DNA of 64,000 bases from the NCBI GenBank assembly GCA_963716115.1, contig CAVQSZ010000024.1:1-64000 (forward strand), in the 5' to 3' direction. Each line of letters opens with the position of its first letter. Within the stretch, counting starts at the first letter, position 1. Origin of the DNA: AP-15 sp963716115 (GTDB lineage Bacteria; Pseudomonadota; Alphaproteobacteria; ATCC43930; CGMCC-115725). A program made the position numbers and the translations under genes. The notes under the pieces are model-generated. The model had not been told where the DNA came from, did not search any database, and saw only the letters and a program-made list of their open reading frames with translations. This document shows positions 8,536 through 17,815 of the stretch, piece by piece.

Positions 8536-9675
8536 ATCCGCAGCACCGAGAACAGGACCGAAAAGACGGCGTCGGCGACGATCACCAGAAAGATCGATTC
8601 CACCACCGACAGGGTGGTGAGCCGCCCGACGCTTTCGGCGCTGCGCGACACCTGAAAGCCCTCGTAGCAGCCGATCAGCGCGATGATGCCGGCGAAGAAC
8701 GGCGCCTTGACGACGCCGATCCAGAAGGTCCACGGGCTGAGCGCCGATTGCAGCTGGCGCAGGAATTGCGGGATGGTGATCCCGAGCGCCCCCCACGCCA
8801 TCAGGCAGCCGCCCAGGAGCCCCATGAAATTGGCGTAGAGGGTCAGCATCGGCAGGGTCAGCAGCAGCCCGAGCAGCCGCGGGACCACCAGCACCTCGAC
8901 CGGGTCGAGGCCGATCGTGCGCATCGCGTCGATCTCCTCGTTGACCCGCATCGTGCCGATCTGCGCGGTGAAGGCGCTGCCCGAGCGGCCGGCGATGATG
9001 ATCGCGGTCATCAAGCACGCCGAGCTCGCGCAGGATGCCGACGCCCAAGAGGTTGACCGTGTAGATCTCGGCGCCGAAGCGGCGCAGCTGATCGGCGCCC
9101 TGATAGGCGATGACCACGCCGATCAGAAACGACAGCAGGCCGACGATAACGAGCGCGTCGACCCCGGTCCGGTCCATCTGGGCGACGACCGAGGTCAGCC
9201 GCAGGCGGCGCGGATGCAGCGCCAGGCGCAGGGTCGTGACGGCGACGAGGCCGACAAAGCCGACAATGTGGTAGGCGCGCGCGGCGAGGCCGACGGAAAT
9301 CTCGCCGATCCAGGCGAGAAAGCTCGCGATCGAATGATAGCCCGGCCGCGGGTGCGGCATCGGCGCCGGCGCTCCGGCCGCCCGCGCCCGATCGAGAAGC
9401 GGCGCCAGGCTCGGCCGCAAATCGCGCAGCTCGACGCGATTGCCGCGCGCCGCAAGCTCGCGCTCGGTGCGCAGCAGCAGCCAGGCGCCGGTGGTGTCGA
9501 GCCGGTCGATCCCCGAGAGGTCGAGCGCCACCCGCCGGCCTTGCGGCGCATCGAGCGCCCGCAGCCGGCGGTCGAGCTCGGCGGCCGTCGCCGCCAGCCA
9601 CTCTCCGGCCGCCTTCAACACCAGCGACCCGCGCTCTTCCGACTCGACGAGTGTTGCCGCGGCGACCGACGCCAT
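8532..9675 (-). CDS. mlaE: MlaE-family permease with N-terminal STAS domain, frameshifted near 9013
   Basis: The first gene of the operon encodes a fusion. About 100 N-terminal residues form a STAS-like domain (the part other bacteria supply as MlaB), with LDLSGIDRLDTTGAWLLL as its conserved core. An MlaE membrane domain follows from GYHSIASFLAWIGEI. The frame breaks inside the conserved permease segment: GVGILRELGVL is in one frame and MTAIIIAGRSGSAF in the next. One extra A near 9013-9014 (CAAGC for CAGC) explains it, and the repaired protein has 380 residues. Later helices include PRLLGLLLTLPMLTLYANF. The start ATG at 9675 faces apt. The shift is probably a sequencing error because both sides are otherwise intact. 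Confidence 0.82.
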
Positions 9676-9792
9676 GTGATTCCAAAGTCTGCTTTCGTGC
9701 GCGCCGGGCGAGGCCTTTCCAACTATGCGAAAAGCGACTATGCCGCAACCCGGACGGGTTTGGCCGCCGGCCGGCCGCCGAGGATGATGGGC

Positions 9793-10308
9793 ATGGACCT
9801 GAAGCAGCACATCAGAGCGATACCTGATTTCCCGAAGCCGGGGATCCTGTTCTACGACATCTCCACATTGCTCGCCCATCCGCACGCGTGGCGCAAGACG
9901 GTCGAGCGCCTCGCCGCGGCGCTGCAGCCGCACCGCCCCGATCTGCTGGTCGGCATCGAGTCGCGCGGCTTTCTCGTCGCCGCCCCGCTCGCCTACGAGC
10001 TCGGCCTCGGCTTTGCGATGATCCGCAAGCGCGGCAAATTGCCCGGCCGCACCGTAAGCTTCACCTACGAGCTCGAATACGGCGCCGACACGATCGAGAT
10101 CCAGGATGACGCGATCGCCTCGGGTCAGCGCGTCGTCGTGCTCGACGATCTGTTGGCGACCGGCGGCACGATGCAGGCCGCGATCGACCTCGTCCGCCAG
10201 CGCGGCGGCGTGGTCGCCGGCGCCGGCTGCATCATCGAATTGAGCTTTTTGCAAGGCCGCGGCCGCATCGACGTGCCGTTGACCTCGATGATCGCCTACG
10301 ACGCCTAG
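9793..10308 (+). CDS. apt: Adenine phosphoribosyltransferase
   Basis: Apt salvages adenine by joining it to PRPP to give AMP. The 171-residue protein has the family opening KQHIRAIPDFPKPGILFYDI, the purine-binding ESRGF loop and the PRPP-binding loop VVVLDDLLATGGT near residues 115-127. LPGRTVSFTYELEYG is also diagnostic for Apt rather than other purine transferases. ATGs at 9784 and 9787 are in the same frame, but MDLKQHIRAIPDF matches the family start best. It is transcribed away from the Mla operon across a gap of about 120 bases that should hold both promoters. Confidence 0.93.
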   Translation: MDLKQHIRAIPDFPKPGILFYDISTLLAHPHAWRKTVERLAAALQPHRPDLLVGIESRGFLVAAPLAYELGLGFAMIRKRGKLPGRTVSFTYELEYGADTIEIQDDAIASGQRVVVLDDLLATGGTMQAAIDLVRQRGGVVAGAGCIIELSFLQGRGRIDVPLTSMIAYDA

Positions 10309-10430
10309 CGCGGCTTCCGCTCAAATCGCGCCGCGCCGGGTGCGGCCTGGGAACGCTTGACCCCCCGACCGGCCGGGCGGCATAGTCGACCGGCGCAAAA
10401 CAGCCCGGCGCTACGGCGTGGAGGCGCGGC

Positions 10431-13400
10431 ATGAGGTGCCTTCGATGTGGCGCCGACAGTCCCGTCGGCATGCGGTTCTGCGGGGAGTGCGGCGCGCCGC
10501 TCGAAGCCGCCTGCCCGTCATGCGGCGCCCGCAACCCGCCCGAGCATAAATTCTGCGGCCATTGCGGGGCCCCGCTCGAGCGCGGCGGCCCGCCGCCGTC
10601 GGGCCCGCCCGGATCCGCTGCCGCGAGGCAACCCGGGGCCGCCGGCCCGCGGCCCGGCGAGATGCGTCAGGTCACGCTGTTCTTTTGCGACATCGTCAAC
10701 TCGACGCCGCTGACCGAACGCCTCGGGGCCGAGGCGATGCGCGACCTGGTGCACGCATTCCTCGAGACCAGCATCGCCGAGGTGCGCCGCTACGGCGGGG
10801 ACGCGCCGCAATTCACCGGCGACGGCTTTCTCGCGCTGTTCGGGGCGCCGCTCACCTACGAGGACCATGTCCGGCGCGCGCTGCTGGCGGCCCTCGCCAT
10901 CCAGCGGGCGCTGAGCGGGGTCGGCGCCGGGCGCGGCGGCCTCGAGCTGCCGGTGCGGATCGGCGTCCACACCGGGCCGGTCGTTTTCGGCCCGCTCGGC
11001 GACGCGATGCGGCTGGACTATACGGTGATCGGACCCACCGCCAATGTCGCCGCCCGGCTTCAGGCGGCGGCCGAGCCGGGGACAATCGTGGTCAGCGAGG
11101 CGGTCGGGCGCTCGGCCGAAGGCTATGCGCGCCTGGAGCCGGTCGGCCCTTTCGCCCTCAAGGGCGTCACCGAGAAGATCGCGGCCTATCGCCTGCTCGG
11201 CGTGTCGCACCGGCGCTCCGGTCTGCGCGAGCACCCGTCGCCGCGCCCGGCGGGCTTTGTCGACCGCACCGGCGAGGTGGCGATCCTGCACGATTTCCTG
11301 CGCCAGGTCGAAACCGGGGACGGCCGGGCGGTCGGGCTGGTCGGCGAGCCCGGCATCGGCAAGTCGCGGCTCCTGGCCGAGTTCCACCGGCAGCTCGCCG
11401 AGGGCCGCGCCACCTGGATCGAGGCCCGCTGCCTCTCCTACGGGGCCGGCATCCCGTACCTGCTGGCGCTCGATCTGTTGCGCGGCCATTGCGGGATCGC
11501 CGAGACCGACCTCCCCGAGGTGGTGGCCGGGAAGGTCCGCGCGGGTCTGCGCGAGGTCGGCATGGACCCCGGGGAGGACGCCCCGGTTCTGCTCCATCTG
11601 CTCGACGTCAAGGACGCCGCCGCGGCGCCGGGCCTGTCCAACCCCGAGGCGCTCAAGGCCAGGGCCTTCGACATCTTCCGCCGGCTCGCGGCCAAGGCCT
11701 CGCGGCGGCGGCCGATGGTGCTGGTGCTCGAGGACCTCCACTGGGTCGACCGGATATCGGAAGAGCTGATCGGCTATCTCGGGGAGGATTTCCGCGAGAT
11801 CCGCATGCTGCTGCTGGCGACCTATCGCCCCGGCTACCGGCCGCCGTGGATCGACAAATCCTACGCCGCGCAGATCCCGTTGCAGCCGCTGTCGCCGGAG
11901 GACAGCGCGCAGGTGGTGCGCTCGGTGCTTCGGTCCGAGGATCTGGTCGAGCTGGTGACGCGGGAGATCGTCGCCAAGGCCGACGGCAATCCGCTCTTCC
12001 TCGAGCAGCTGGCGCTGCACGCCGGCGAGGCGGAGGATCTGCGCTCGGGGCTGATGGTGCCGGGGACGATCCACGATGTCGTGATGGCGCGCATCGACCG
12101 ATTGCCGGACGACGCCAAGCGGATCCTGCAGACCGCCGCCGTCATCGGCCGCGAGTTCCCGCTGCGTCTCTTGAGCGCGGTGTGGCCGGGAAGGGGGCTC
12201 GAAGACCAGCTGCGCGAGCTCGCCCGGCTCGAGTTCGTCTATGAGCGGGTCGAGCCCGAGGGCCCGGTTTTTGTCTTCCGCCACGCGCTGACGCAGGAGA
12301 CCGCCTACGGCAGCCTCCTCGAACGCCATCGCCGCGCCCATCACGGGGCCGTCGGGCGCGCCCTCGAGGGCCTCTACCGCGACCGCGCCGACGAGGTCGC
12401 GGAATTGCTGGCGTTGCATTTCGGCCGCAGCGACGAGGCCGAGACCTCGGTCGACTACGCCATCCTCGCCGCCGAAAAATCGCAGCGGCGCTGGGCCAAC
12501 GCCGAGGCGGTCGGCTATTTCGGCGACGCGCTCGGCCGGCTCGACACATTGCCCGACAGCGAGGCCAACCGGCTGCGTCGGGTCGACGCCGTGATCAAGC
12601 AGGCCGAGGTCAGGTTCGCCCTCGGCCAGCACGCCGAGCATATCGAGGCGCTCGACCAGATCCGCGGCTTTGTCGACGCGACCCCGGACCCGAGCCGCCG
12701 CGCCGCCTGGCACTATTGGCGCGGGTTTCTGCACAGCCTGACCGGCGGCCGCCCGGACATTGCGATCGACCATTGCAACGAGGCGGCGACGCTCGCCGCG
12801 GCGGCCGGGCTCGACGAGGTCAGGGCCTTCGCCGAATCCTGCCTCGCCCAGGTCTACCTGATCACCGGCCGGCTGCGCGAGGCGGTCGAGGCCGGGGAGC
12901 GCGCGCTCGCCGCCTTTGAGGCGCGCGGCAATCTGTGGTGGGCGTGCCGGACGATCTGGCATCTCAACCCGGCGGCGATGGCGCTCGGCGACTGGGAGGC
13001 GAGCCTCGGCTATTGCCGCCGGGCGCTCGACTACGGGGCCGTCCTCAAGGACCGCCGCATCGAGGTGGTCGGCCTGTGGCGCACCGGCGCCGTGCATGTC
13101 CATCGCGGCGACCCGGAGCAGGGCGTGCGGTACTGCAACGAGGCGCTGGCGCTCGGCGCCCTGCCCTTCGATGCGGCGATGGCCAAGGCGGTGCGCGGCT
13201 ATGGCGAAATCAAGGCGGGCTCGCTCGACGCCGGCATCGCCGACATGCGCGAAGCGCTGTCCTGGTTCGAGAATTTTCACCTGCGCTATACCCATGCGCG
13301 TTACGCCGTGTGGCTCGCCGAGGGCTATCTTCGCCGCGGCGACCGCGCCGCCGCCCGAGCGCTGATCGATGACGTGCTGCGGGCGAGCCGGAGCACCGGC

Positions 13401-13724
13401 TATCAGCAGCTCGAGGGTGTGGCCTGCTGGCTGCTCGGCGAGTGCGTGGCGCAAGCCGCGCCGGCGCAGGCCGAGGGCCATGTCGAGACCGCGATGGAGA
13501 TCCTCGGGCGCATCGGCGCGCGCAACGATCTCGCGCGGGCGATGCTGACGCGCGCGGCGCTGCGCGCAGCCGCCGGCGACGACCGGGCGGCGCGGCAGCT
13601 GCTCGACGGCGCCACGGCCATGTTCGGGGCGCTGGGCTCGCTCGACGGGCAGGCGGCCGCCGCCGCGGCGCTCCGCGCCCTCGAAAGCGGCCAGCCGATC
13701 GGCCTGCTTGCGGCCGGACGGTAA
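10431..13724 (+). CDS. Large zinc-ribbon / class III nucleotide cyclase / ATPase / TPR signalling protein
   Basis: This protein has 1097 residues. Residues 1-52 form a double zinc ribbon with paired Cys motifs (CLRCG, CGECG, CPSCG, CGHCG). A class III cyclase domain spans about 78-245: the metal-binding Asp lies in FFCDIVNST (about 84) and the second in TGDGFLALFG (about 130), and ANVAARLQAA carries the transition-state Arg. An AAA/STAND-like ATPase follows, with Walker A GEPGIGKS near 305 and a Walker-B-like VLVLEDLHWVD. The C-terminal 450 residues are TPR-like helices. The family resembles mammalian soluble adenylyl cyclase in order. It probably makes cAMP or cGMP in the cytoplasm in response to a signal sensed by the TPR or ATPase parts. 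It stands alone 120 bases after apt. Confidence 0.85.
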   Translation: MRCLRCGADSPVGMRFCGECGAPLEAACPSCGARNPPEHKFCGHCGAPLERGGPPPSGPPGSAAARQPGAAGPRPGEMRQVTLFFCDIVNSTPLTERLGAEAMRDLVHAFLETSIAEVRRYGGDAPQFTGDGFLALFGAPLTYEDHVRRALLAALAIQRALSGVGAGRGGLELPVRIGVHTGPVVFGPLGDAMRLDYTVIGPTANVAARLQAAAEPGTIVVSEAVGRSAEGYARLEPVGPFALKGVTEKIAAYRLLGVSHRRSGLREHPSPRPAGFVDRTGEVAILHDFLRQVETGDGRAVGLVGEPGIGKSRLLAEFHRQLAEGRATWIEARCLSYGAGIPYLLALDLLRGHCGIAETDLPEVVAGKVRAGLREVGMDPGEDAPVLLHLLDVKDAAAAPGLSNPEALKARAFDIFRRLAAKASRRRPMVLVLEDLHWVDRISEELIGYLGEDFREIRMLLLATYRPGYRPPWIDKSYAAQIPLQPLSPEDSAQVVRSVLRSEDLVELVTREIVAKADGNPLFLEQLALHAGEAEDLRSGLMVPGTIHDVVMARIDRLPDDAKRILQTAAVIGREFPLRLLSAVWPGRGLEDQLRELARLEFVYERVEPEGPVFVFRHALTQETAYGSLLERHRRAHHGAVGRALEGLYRDRADEVAELLALHFGRSDEAETSVDYAILAAEKSQRRWANAEAVGYFGDALGRLDTLPDSEANRLRRVDAVIKQAEVRFALGQHAEHIEALDQIRGFVDATPDPSRRAAWHYWRGFLHSLTGGRPDIAIDHCNEAATLAAAAGLDEVRAFAESCLAQVYLITGRLREAVEAGERALAAFEARGNLWWACRTIWHLNPAAMALGDWEASLGYCRRALDYGAVLKDRRIEVVGLWRTGAVHVHRGDPEQGVRYCNEALALGALPFDAAMAKAVRGYGEIKAGSLDAGIADMREALSWFENFHLRYTHARYAVWLAEGYLRRGDRAAARALIDDVLRASRSTGYQQLEGVACWLLGECVAQAAPAQAEGHVETAMEILGRIGARNDLARAMLTRAALRAAAGDDRAARQLLDGATAMFGALGSLDGQAAAAAALRALESGQPIGLLAAGR

Positions 13725-13934
13725 AGGGCGGGTCCCGGTTCAGCCGCGGCCGGCCGCACGCCGCGCCGCCCCCAGATCAACGCAACGAACGCCCCGGCAA
13801 AAACCGCTAGGGGTGGAGAACCGGCGTCTGCTAGGCTATCGGCAGTTTAGCCCGGCTGCGGCGCCGCTGCCCGATTACCCTCGGTCGGACTATTCAAGAC
13901 GCGGCCAGGCGGGGTCGCCTCGGGGAGAACGTTG

Positions 13935-15072
13935 ATGAAGCCGAGCGCGCTGATCCTGTGTTCGGGTCTGGTCGCCCTGCTTGGCATGCGCGCAATCCCG
14001 CGCCGCGGAAGCGCCGCAATCGGCCGGCGACCCGACTTTCCCGCGCTGCGCCGCGCAAGGCGTCGACAGCGGGCAGGCCTTCGTCGCCAAGAAGGTGTCG
14101 TTTCTGCCGGCCGGGTTCGATCCCAGGTCCACCAGCGGTTATAAATCTCCACAATGCAACTCGCCGGTCGGCGCCCCCTATTCGGCCAGCCTGGCCAAAG
14201 CCTTCGACCTTGCGCCGGCGTTATTTAAGGAGCACCTGTGCGGGCTCACCTGCGTCTTTGTCAATCAGCAGCCCTGCAAGGACCCCGCCAACTGCACCGT
14301 CGAGGACACCGTCACGAATTCCTGGGGGTTCCGGGAGCAGCCGAGCCAATCCAAGGCGGCGGGACGGTATATCGCCACCTCTCAGTCGTTATGGGGAGGG
14401 CAGCCGCCATCTCCGGAAAACCTGAATATATTCCAGGCGCGGATCCTCAATCGGCTGCTCGCCGGGGCGGCCGGTCCGACGCATGACCTGGGGGTGCTGC
14501 GCAACGGCCCCGAGATGACGGTCCTGGCCGCGCTCGCCCATGAGCTGGGACATGTCCGCTGGTTCGACGCCAACGTCCAGACGCCCGGCGGGGCTTATGA
14601 CTTCAAGTATACGATCCCCTGCGTGGGCAGCAGTGTTTCGTTTTTTGACCTCAGCTGGAAGTTTGCCGACAGGGCCAATCTGGAAGTCCCCAGCCGGTGG
14701 CGCGGGTTTGGCGAGTGGGCCGACCCGACCCTGGTCAGCAGCAACCGGCTGGAGCACAAGAGAGGCCCGTTCATCGCCGAAATCCGCAGCCACATGTCGA
14801 GCGCCAGGAGCTTCGGCGTCATCAACGACCGGCTGCACCTGGCCAATCAGCCCTGGCCGAGCTTTTTCGGGTCGATGACGCCCGATGAGGATTTTGTCGA
14901 AACCTACCGGCTGTGGGTCTTGACCAACGCGGGCTTGAAATCCTTCAGCCTCAAAATTCCATTCGCGTCCAACAACAACCCCGTAAGGCAAGATATCGTC
15001 GGCGACCTAATTCACGGTAGAAAGTCGGCGCTCGGGCAAAAAATCGATTGCGTCGCGGCGATACCGTATTAG
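13935..15072 (+). CDS. Putative lipoprotein metalloprotease with HELGH motif, frameshifted near 13981
   Basis: The ATG at 13935 begins MKPSALILCSGLVALL. Dropping one T near 13980-13982 continues it as ACAQSRAAEAP, giving a signal peptide with lipobox LLAC, and the frame then runs to 15072 (about 378 residues). LAALAHELGHVRWFDANV has the HExxH zinc-binding signature with the following Gly-His. A possible third ligand would be the Glu in GPFIAEIRSHMSSAR or in DEDFVETYRLW. Several cysteines (CGLTC, QQPCKDPANC) could form disulfides after export. I do not recognise a named family, and zinc-protease activity is inferred from the motif alone. There is no obvious partner gene. Two GC hairpins follow the stop. 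Confidence 0.55.
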
Positions 15073-15106
15073 TCAACGCACGCGGTAGGCATCACCCCCA
15101 CCCCGA

Positions 15107-15178
15107 CCCGCCCCCATCGAGGGGGCGGGAGTACAAACGGGAGTGCCGATAAAGGCCCTCCCCCTTGATGGGGGAGGG
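15107..15178. repeat. Two adjacent GC-rich hairpins between convergent genes (dispersed repeat/terminator)
   Basis: Two perfect inverted repeats with nine-base stems and five-base loops lie here: CCCGCCCCC-ATCGA-GGGGGCGGG at 15107-15129 and CCCTCCCCC-TTGAT-GGGGGAGGG at 15156-15178. Another G-run (TTTGGGAGGGGGTGAG) follows. Sequence of this kind recurs in many GC-rich proteobacterial genomes as an intergenic repeat. Its position between two convergent genes suits two-way transcription termination. There is no T-tract. Confidence 0.6.
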
Positions 15179-15251
15179 TTTGGGAGGGGGTGAGCGCAGT
15201 GCAATTTGATCGGAAACTGCTATGAGCCGCCCGCGGCGACCGGGCGCCCTT

Positions 15252-15974
15252 CTATAAGGCGCGCGCCGCGGCCCGGTGGTATCCGGTGTCGTGGAAGCGA
15301 TACGAGACCGTCAGCGGGGCGACGCCGGCCGCGAGGTGGGCCCGGATCGCGGCGATCATCTCGAGCGCGTCGGCGCGCTTTTGCTCGACCCGGCCGCCGG
15401 GCAGCCAGGCGGCGAAACCGGCGATCGGCAGGGCCCCGGCGGCCGCCAGCCGCAGCATCGCCCGCCAGCTGCGCTCCTTGTAGAACAGCCCCTTGCCGAT
15501 CTCGGCGAGGCGGGCGGCGAGACGGCCGTCGAGGATGCCTTCCGAGACCGCCCGGTCGAGGGTGGCGCGGATGTCGACCATCGCCTCGGTCAGCGCGGGG
15601 TAGCCGAGCTCCTCGGGGCCGTGCAATACCGCCACCTCGTCATCGTCCTCCAGAACGCCGTCGCGATAGGCTTCGTAGATCCGGCCGACCCCGGTCATGC
15701 CGAACGGGTGGAGCTCGGCGGCGCGCAACGCGCCGATGCTGGCGCTGCCGTAGACGTGGACGCCCTGCGCCATCGCCCACAGGATCTCCTTGTGCCACAC
15801 CGTCGGCGTCGCCTCGAAATAGCCGTCGACGACGCCGATGATCGCCGGGCGGGTCAGCGCGGCCTGGTAGAGCTCGCCCTGCTTGACCGGCGGGCGCCAT
15901 TCGAATGCCGGATCGGCCGGCCGCAACGCCGGCGGCAGCGACGGGCCGGCGAAGACGACCGCCCTCGCGTTCAT
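15252..15974 (-). CDS. TfuA-like protein, partner of YcaO
   Basis: TfuA-like proteins assist YcaO enzymes in installing thioamides, as in trifolitoxin-type clusters and in archaeal methyl-coenzyme M reductase. The 240-residue protein begins MNARAVVFAGPSLP and contains the family blocks IIGVVDGYFEATPTVWHKEI, ALAQG-like AMAQGVHVYGSASIGALRAAE, MTGVGRIYEAYRDG and DDDEVAVLHGPEELGY. A helical tail ends at HRAAARAL. The ATG overlaps the YcaO stop by four bases (ATGA), so the two are translated as a pair. No recognisable RiPP transport, protease or maturation genes flank the operon. The direct sulfur role is known only for some relatives. Confidence 0.85.
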   Translation of the reverse strand: MNARAVVFAGPSLPPALRPADPAFEWRPPVKQGELYQAALTRPAIIGVVDGYFEATPTVWHKEILWAMAQGVHVYGSASIGALRAAELHPFGMTGVGRIYEAYRDGVLEDDDEVAVLHGPEELGYPALTEAMVDIRATLDRAVSEGILDGRLAARLAEIGKGLFYKERSWRAMLRLAAAGALPIAGFAAWLPGGRVEQKRADALEMIAAIRAHLAAGVAPLTVSYRFHDTGYHRAAARAL

Positions 15975-17221
15975 TCCGACAGCCCGGCGGCGCGGCGCGC
16001 CCGCGGGCCGGGCGCGTAATGCGGATGCCTGATGTCGCCGTCGAGGCCCGGGATCACCACCCTGACGACCGGGACGGCAAAATCCGCGCGGGTCAGATCG
16101 ACGGCGACGACGCGCTCGATCCCCGCCGCCCGCAGGCGGTCGAGCAGCCGCTCGACATCGAGCCGCAGATCGTCGGCGGCGAAGCTCGGCGCGTCGCCGA
16201 ACGAGCGCGGCGCCGTCTCCTCCCGCATCGCGTCGAGCAGCGCGTCGACGATATCGGCGGTCGGCGGCTCGACATACTCCGCCGGCAAGAGATCGTCGCG
16301 GATGCCGGCGATGTAGGTCAGGCGCGTCTGCGCCGCCTCGGTCAGCGCCCGGGTCAGCGCGGCCGCGCGGTCGGGATGGCAGCCGGCGCCGTGGAAGCGG
16401 CGCAGCCGGCCCGGCTCGCCCGCCGGCCGGTCGTCGCGGATGTCGCACAGAAAAGCGGCGATCCCGATATCCGTCGTCACGTCCCACAGCCGCACCGCGA
16501 TGCCGGCCTCGGCGTACCTGGCCAGCAGCATGCGGCAATCCGGGTCGTCGACCGAGGCGCTGTCGAGAGCCCGCTCCACCTTGCGGCGAACCCCCGAGGC
16601 GCCCCACGCCGCGACGGCGTCGCGCTCGACCAGCTCGCATATCGCCGACCCGATCGCCTCGACCGGGTGGTTGCCGGACGCCAGCCCGTTCGAGCCGGCG
16701 AGAAACCAGCCGTCGAGCGGCTGGGTATAGTCGGCATGGACGCATTCGGCCGGGACCCAGCAGGGTTCTCGCCGCAAGAGGTCGAGCCCCTCCACCCAGC
16801 CGATCTCGGCCTCGGCGTCGAAGGGCCGGCCGGCAGCGCACAATGTCAGCGGGTCGACCACGACGCTGTCCGCGGCAATCTCGCGGTAGGCGGCGCGCCG
16901 GACCGCGCCGATCTCCTCGGCGTGGAAGCCTTCGATGGCTTCCATCAGCGCCGAGGCCATCGCCTGGTCGAGGTCGAGGCCTTTGCCCTGGGAGACCGAC
17001 ACCGAGCGGGAATTGGGGCGCACGGCGACCGCGACCGGGATGCCGATGCGGTCGAGGCCGGTGATGTTGCCCAGCCTCGTGATCCCCATCCGCGAGGCGA
17101 GCGGACGAAAGCGGGCCAGCGTCGCCGCCGGCGCTGCGATCCGGTGCGTCCCGCGCCGAAACGCCTTTGGCAATGCGGCGTCGGCCGCGGCGCGCGCGAC
17201 GCCGGGGCCGGCGGCCGTCAC
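15971..17221 (-). CDS. YcaO-domain ATP-dependent cyclodehydratase/thioamidase-like protein
   Basis: YcaO enzymes use ATP to activate a peptide amide oxygen and then form azolines or, with TfuA, thioamides. The ATP-site motifs are visible: SVSQGKGLDLDQAMASALME (S-x-GKG), the acidic ALMEAIEGFHAEE helix, and AIGSAICELVERDAVAAW. The ending FAVPVVRVVIPGLDG is typical; a C-terminal PxPxP tail, common in azoline-forming members, is absent. The GTG at 17221 overlaps the stop of the exported-protein gene as GTGA, giving 416 residues, and the TfuA gene overlaps the other end. This three-gene coupling makes the exported protein the obvious candidate substrate, but that is inference. Confidence 0.85.
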   Translation of the reverse strand: MTAAGPGVARAAADAALPKAFRRGTHRIAAPAATLARFRPLASRMGITRLGNITGLDRIGIPVAVAVRPNSRSVSVSQGKGLDLDQAMASALMEAIEGFHAEEIGAVRRAAYREIAADSVVVDPLTLCAAGRPFDAEAEIGWVEGLDLLRREPCWVPAECVHADYTQPLDGWFLAGSNGLASGNHPVEAIGSAICELVERDAVAAWGASGVRRKVERALDSASVDDPDCRMLLARYAEAGIAVRLWDVTTDIGIAAFLCDIRDDRPAGEPGRLRRFHGAGCHPDRAAALTRALTEAAQTRLTYIAGIRDDLLPAEYVEPPTADIVDALLDAMREETAPRSFGDAPSFAADDLRLDVERLLDRLRAAGIERVVAVDLTRADFAVPVVRVVIPGLDGDIRHPHYAPGPRARRAAGLSE

Positions 17222-17676
17222 CCCTTTTTGGCGGCGGCGGGGGCGGCCTCGCGCGGCGCCGTCCCTTGCTTGCGCGAGCCGCGCGGCGCCGTCGCCGGCG
17301 GCGGATCCTGCGACCCCGGCGCGGGCTTGCCGGTCACCGATTTCTGCACGTCCCACAACGAAAAGCCGGAGCCGCCGCCGCCGGACATGATCAGGCGGGG
17401 ATCGGGGTCGAGCCTGACGCCCTCCGGCCCATGCTCTTCGAGCAGCCGCAGCAGCCGGTCGCGCTGCGGGGTCGCGCCGAGCCGCAGCTCGGTTTCGCGC
17501 CCGCCTTCGGAGAGAAAGATGCTGCCGCCGTCGCTGCGGATCAGCGCGCCGCCATCGTCGCGCGGGCGACCTTCGGCGGCGGCGGGGCCGGCGGCGGAGA
17601 GCGCGCCCAGCCCGAGGAGCAACGCGGCCCGGCCGGGCAGACGCGGCCGGCGGCGCACGACACGAGAATTTGCCAT
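17218..17676 (-). CDS. Small exported protein of the YcaO-TfuA operon, candidate modification target
   Basis: This protein of 152 residues begins with an Arg-rich n-region and a hydrophobic stretch (LPGRAALLLGLGALSAAGPA), likely cleaved after AAA, so it should be exported. The mature part has SLFLSEGG-like repeats (GGALIRSDGG, GSIFLSEGG), a helix QRDRLLRLLEEHGPEGV and a Gly cluster MSGGGGSGFSLWDVQKS, then a Pro/Ala/Lys tail. A good GGGAGG site precedes the ATG at 17676. It shares a GTGA overlap with the YcaO gene and heads the operon. It has no cysteine in the mature region. I recognise no family. Thioamidation or cyclisation at the Gly-rich motif is a hypothesis. Confidence 0.65.
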   Translation of the reverse strand: MANSRVVRRRPRLPGRAALLLGLGALSAAGPAAAEGRPRDDGGALIRSDGGSIFLSEGGRETELRLGATPQRDRLLRLLEEHGPEGVRLDPDPRLIMSGGGGSGFSLWDVQKSVTGKPAPGSQDPPPATAPRGSRKQGTAPREAAPAAAKKG

Positions 17677-17815
17677 CCGATCCTCCCTAACGCGGCGCGA
17701 TCCTAATACGCAGACCGCGGCGCCCGCCAAGCGAAAAGATCGGGCCGGCCGTGGCATCGCGGGGTTGCGCCTCTCCGGCCGCCGTCGCATGTTCCGGACG
17801 GGCGAGGAGGCGAGA

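Noticed and set aside
10518..13481. 987-codon frame antisense to the cyclase/ATPase gene
   Set aside because: The sense strand has intact zinc-ribbon, cyclase and Walker motifs; the antisense translation has none.
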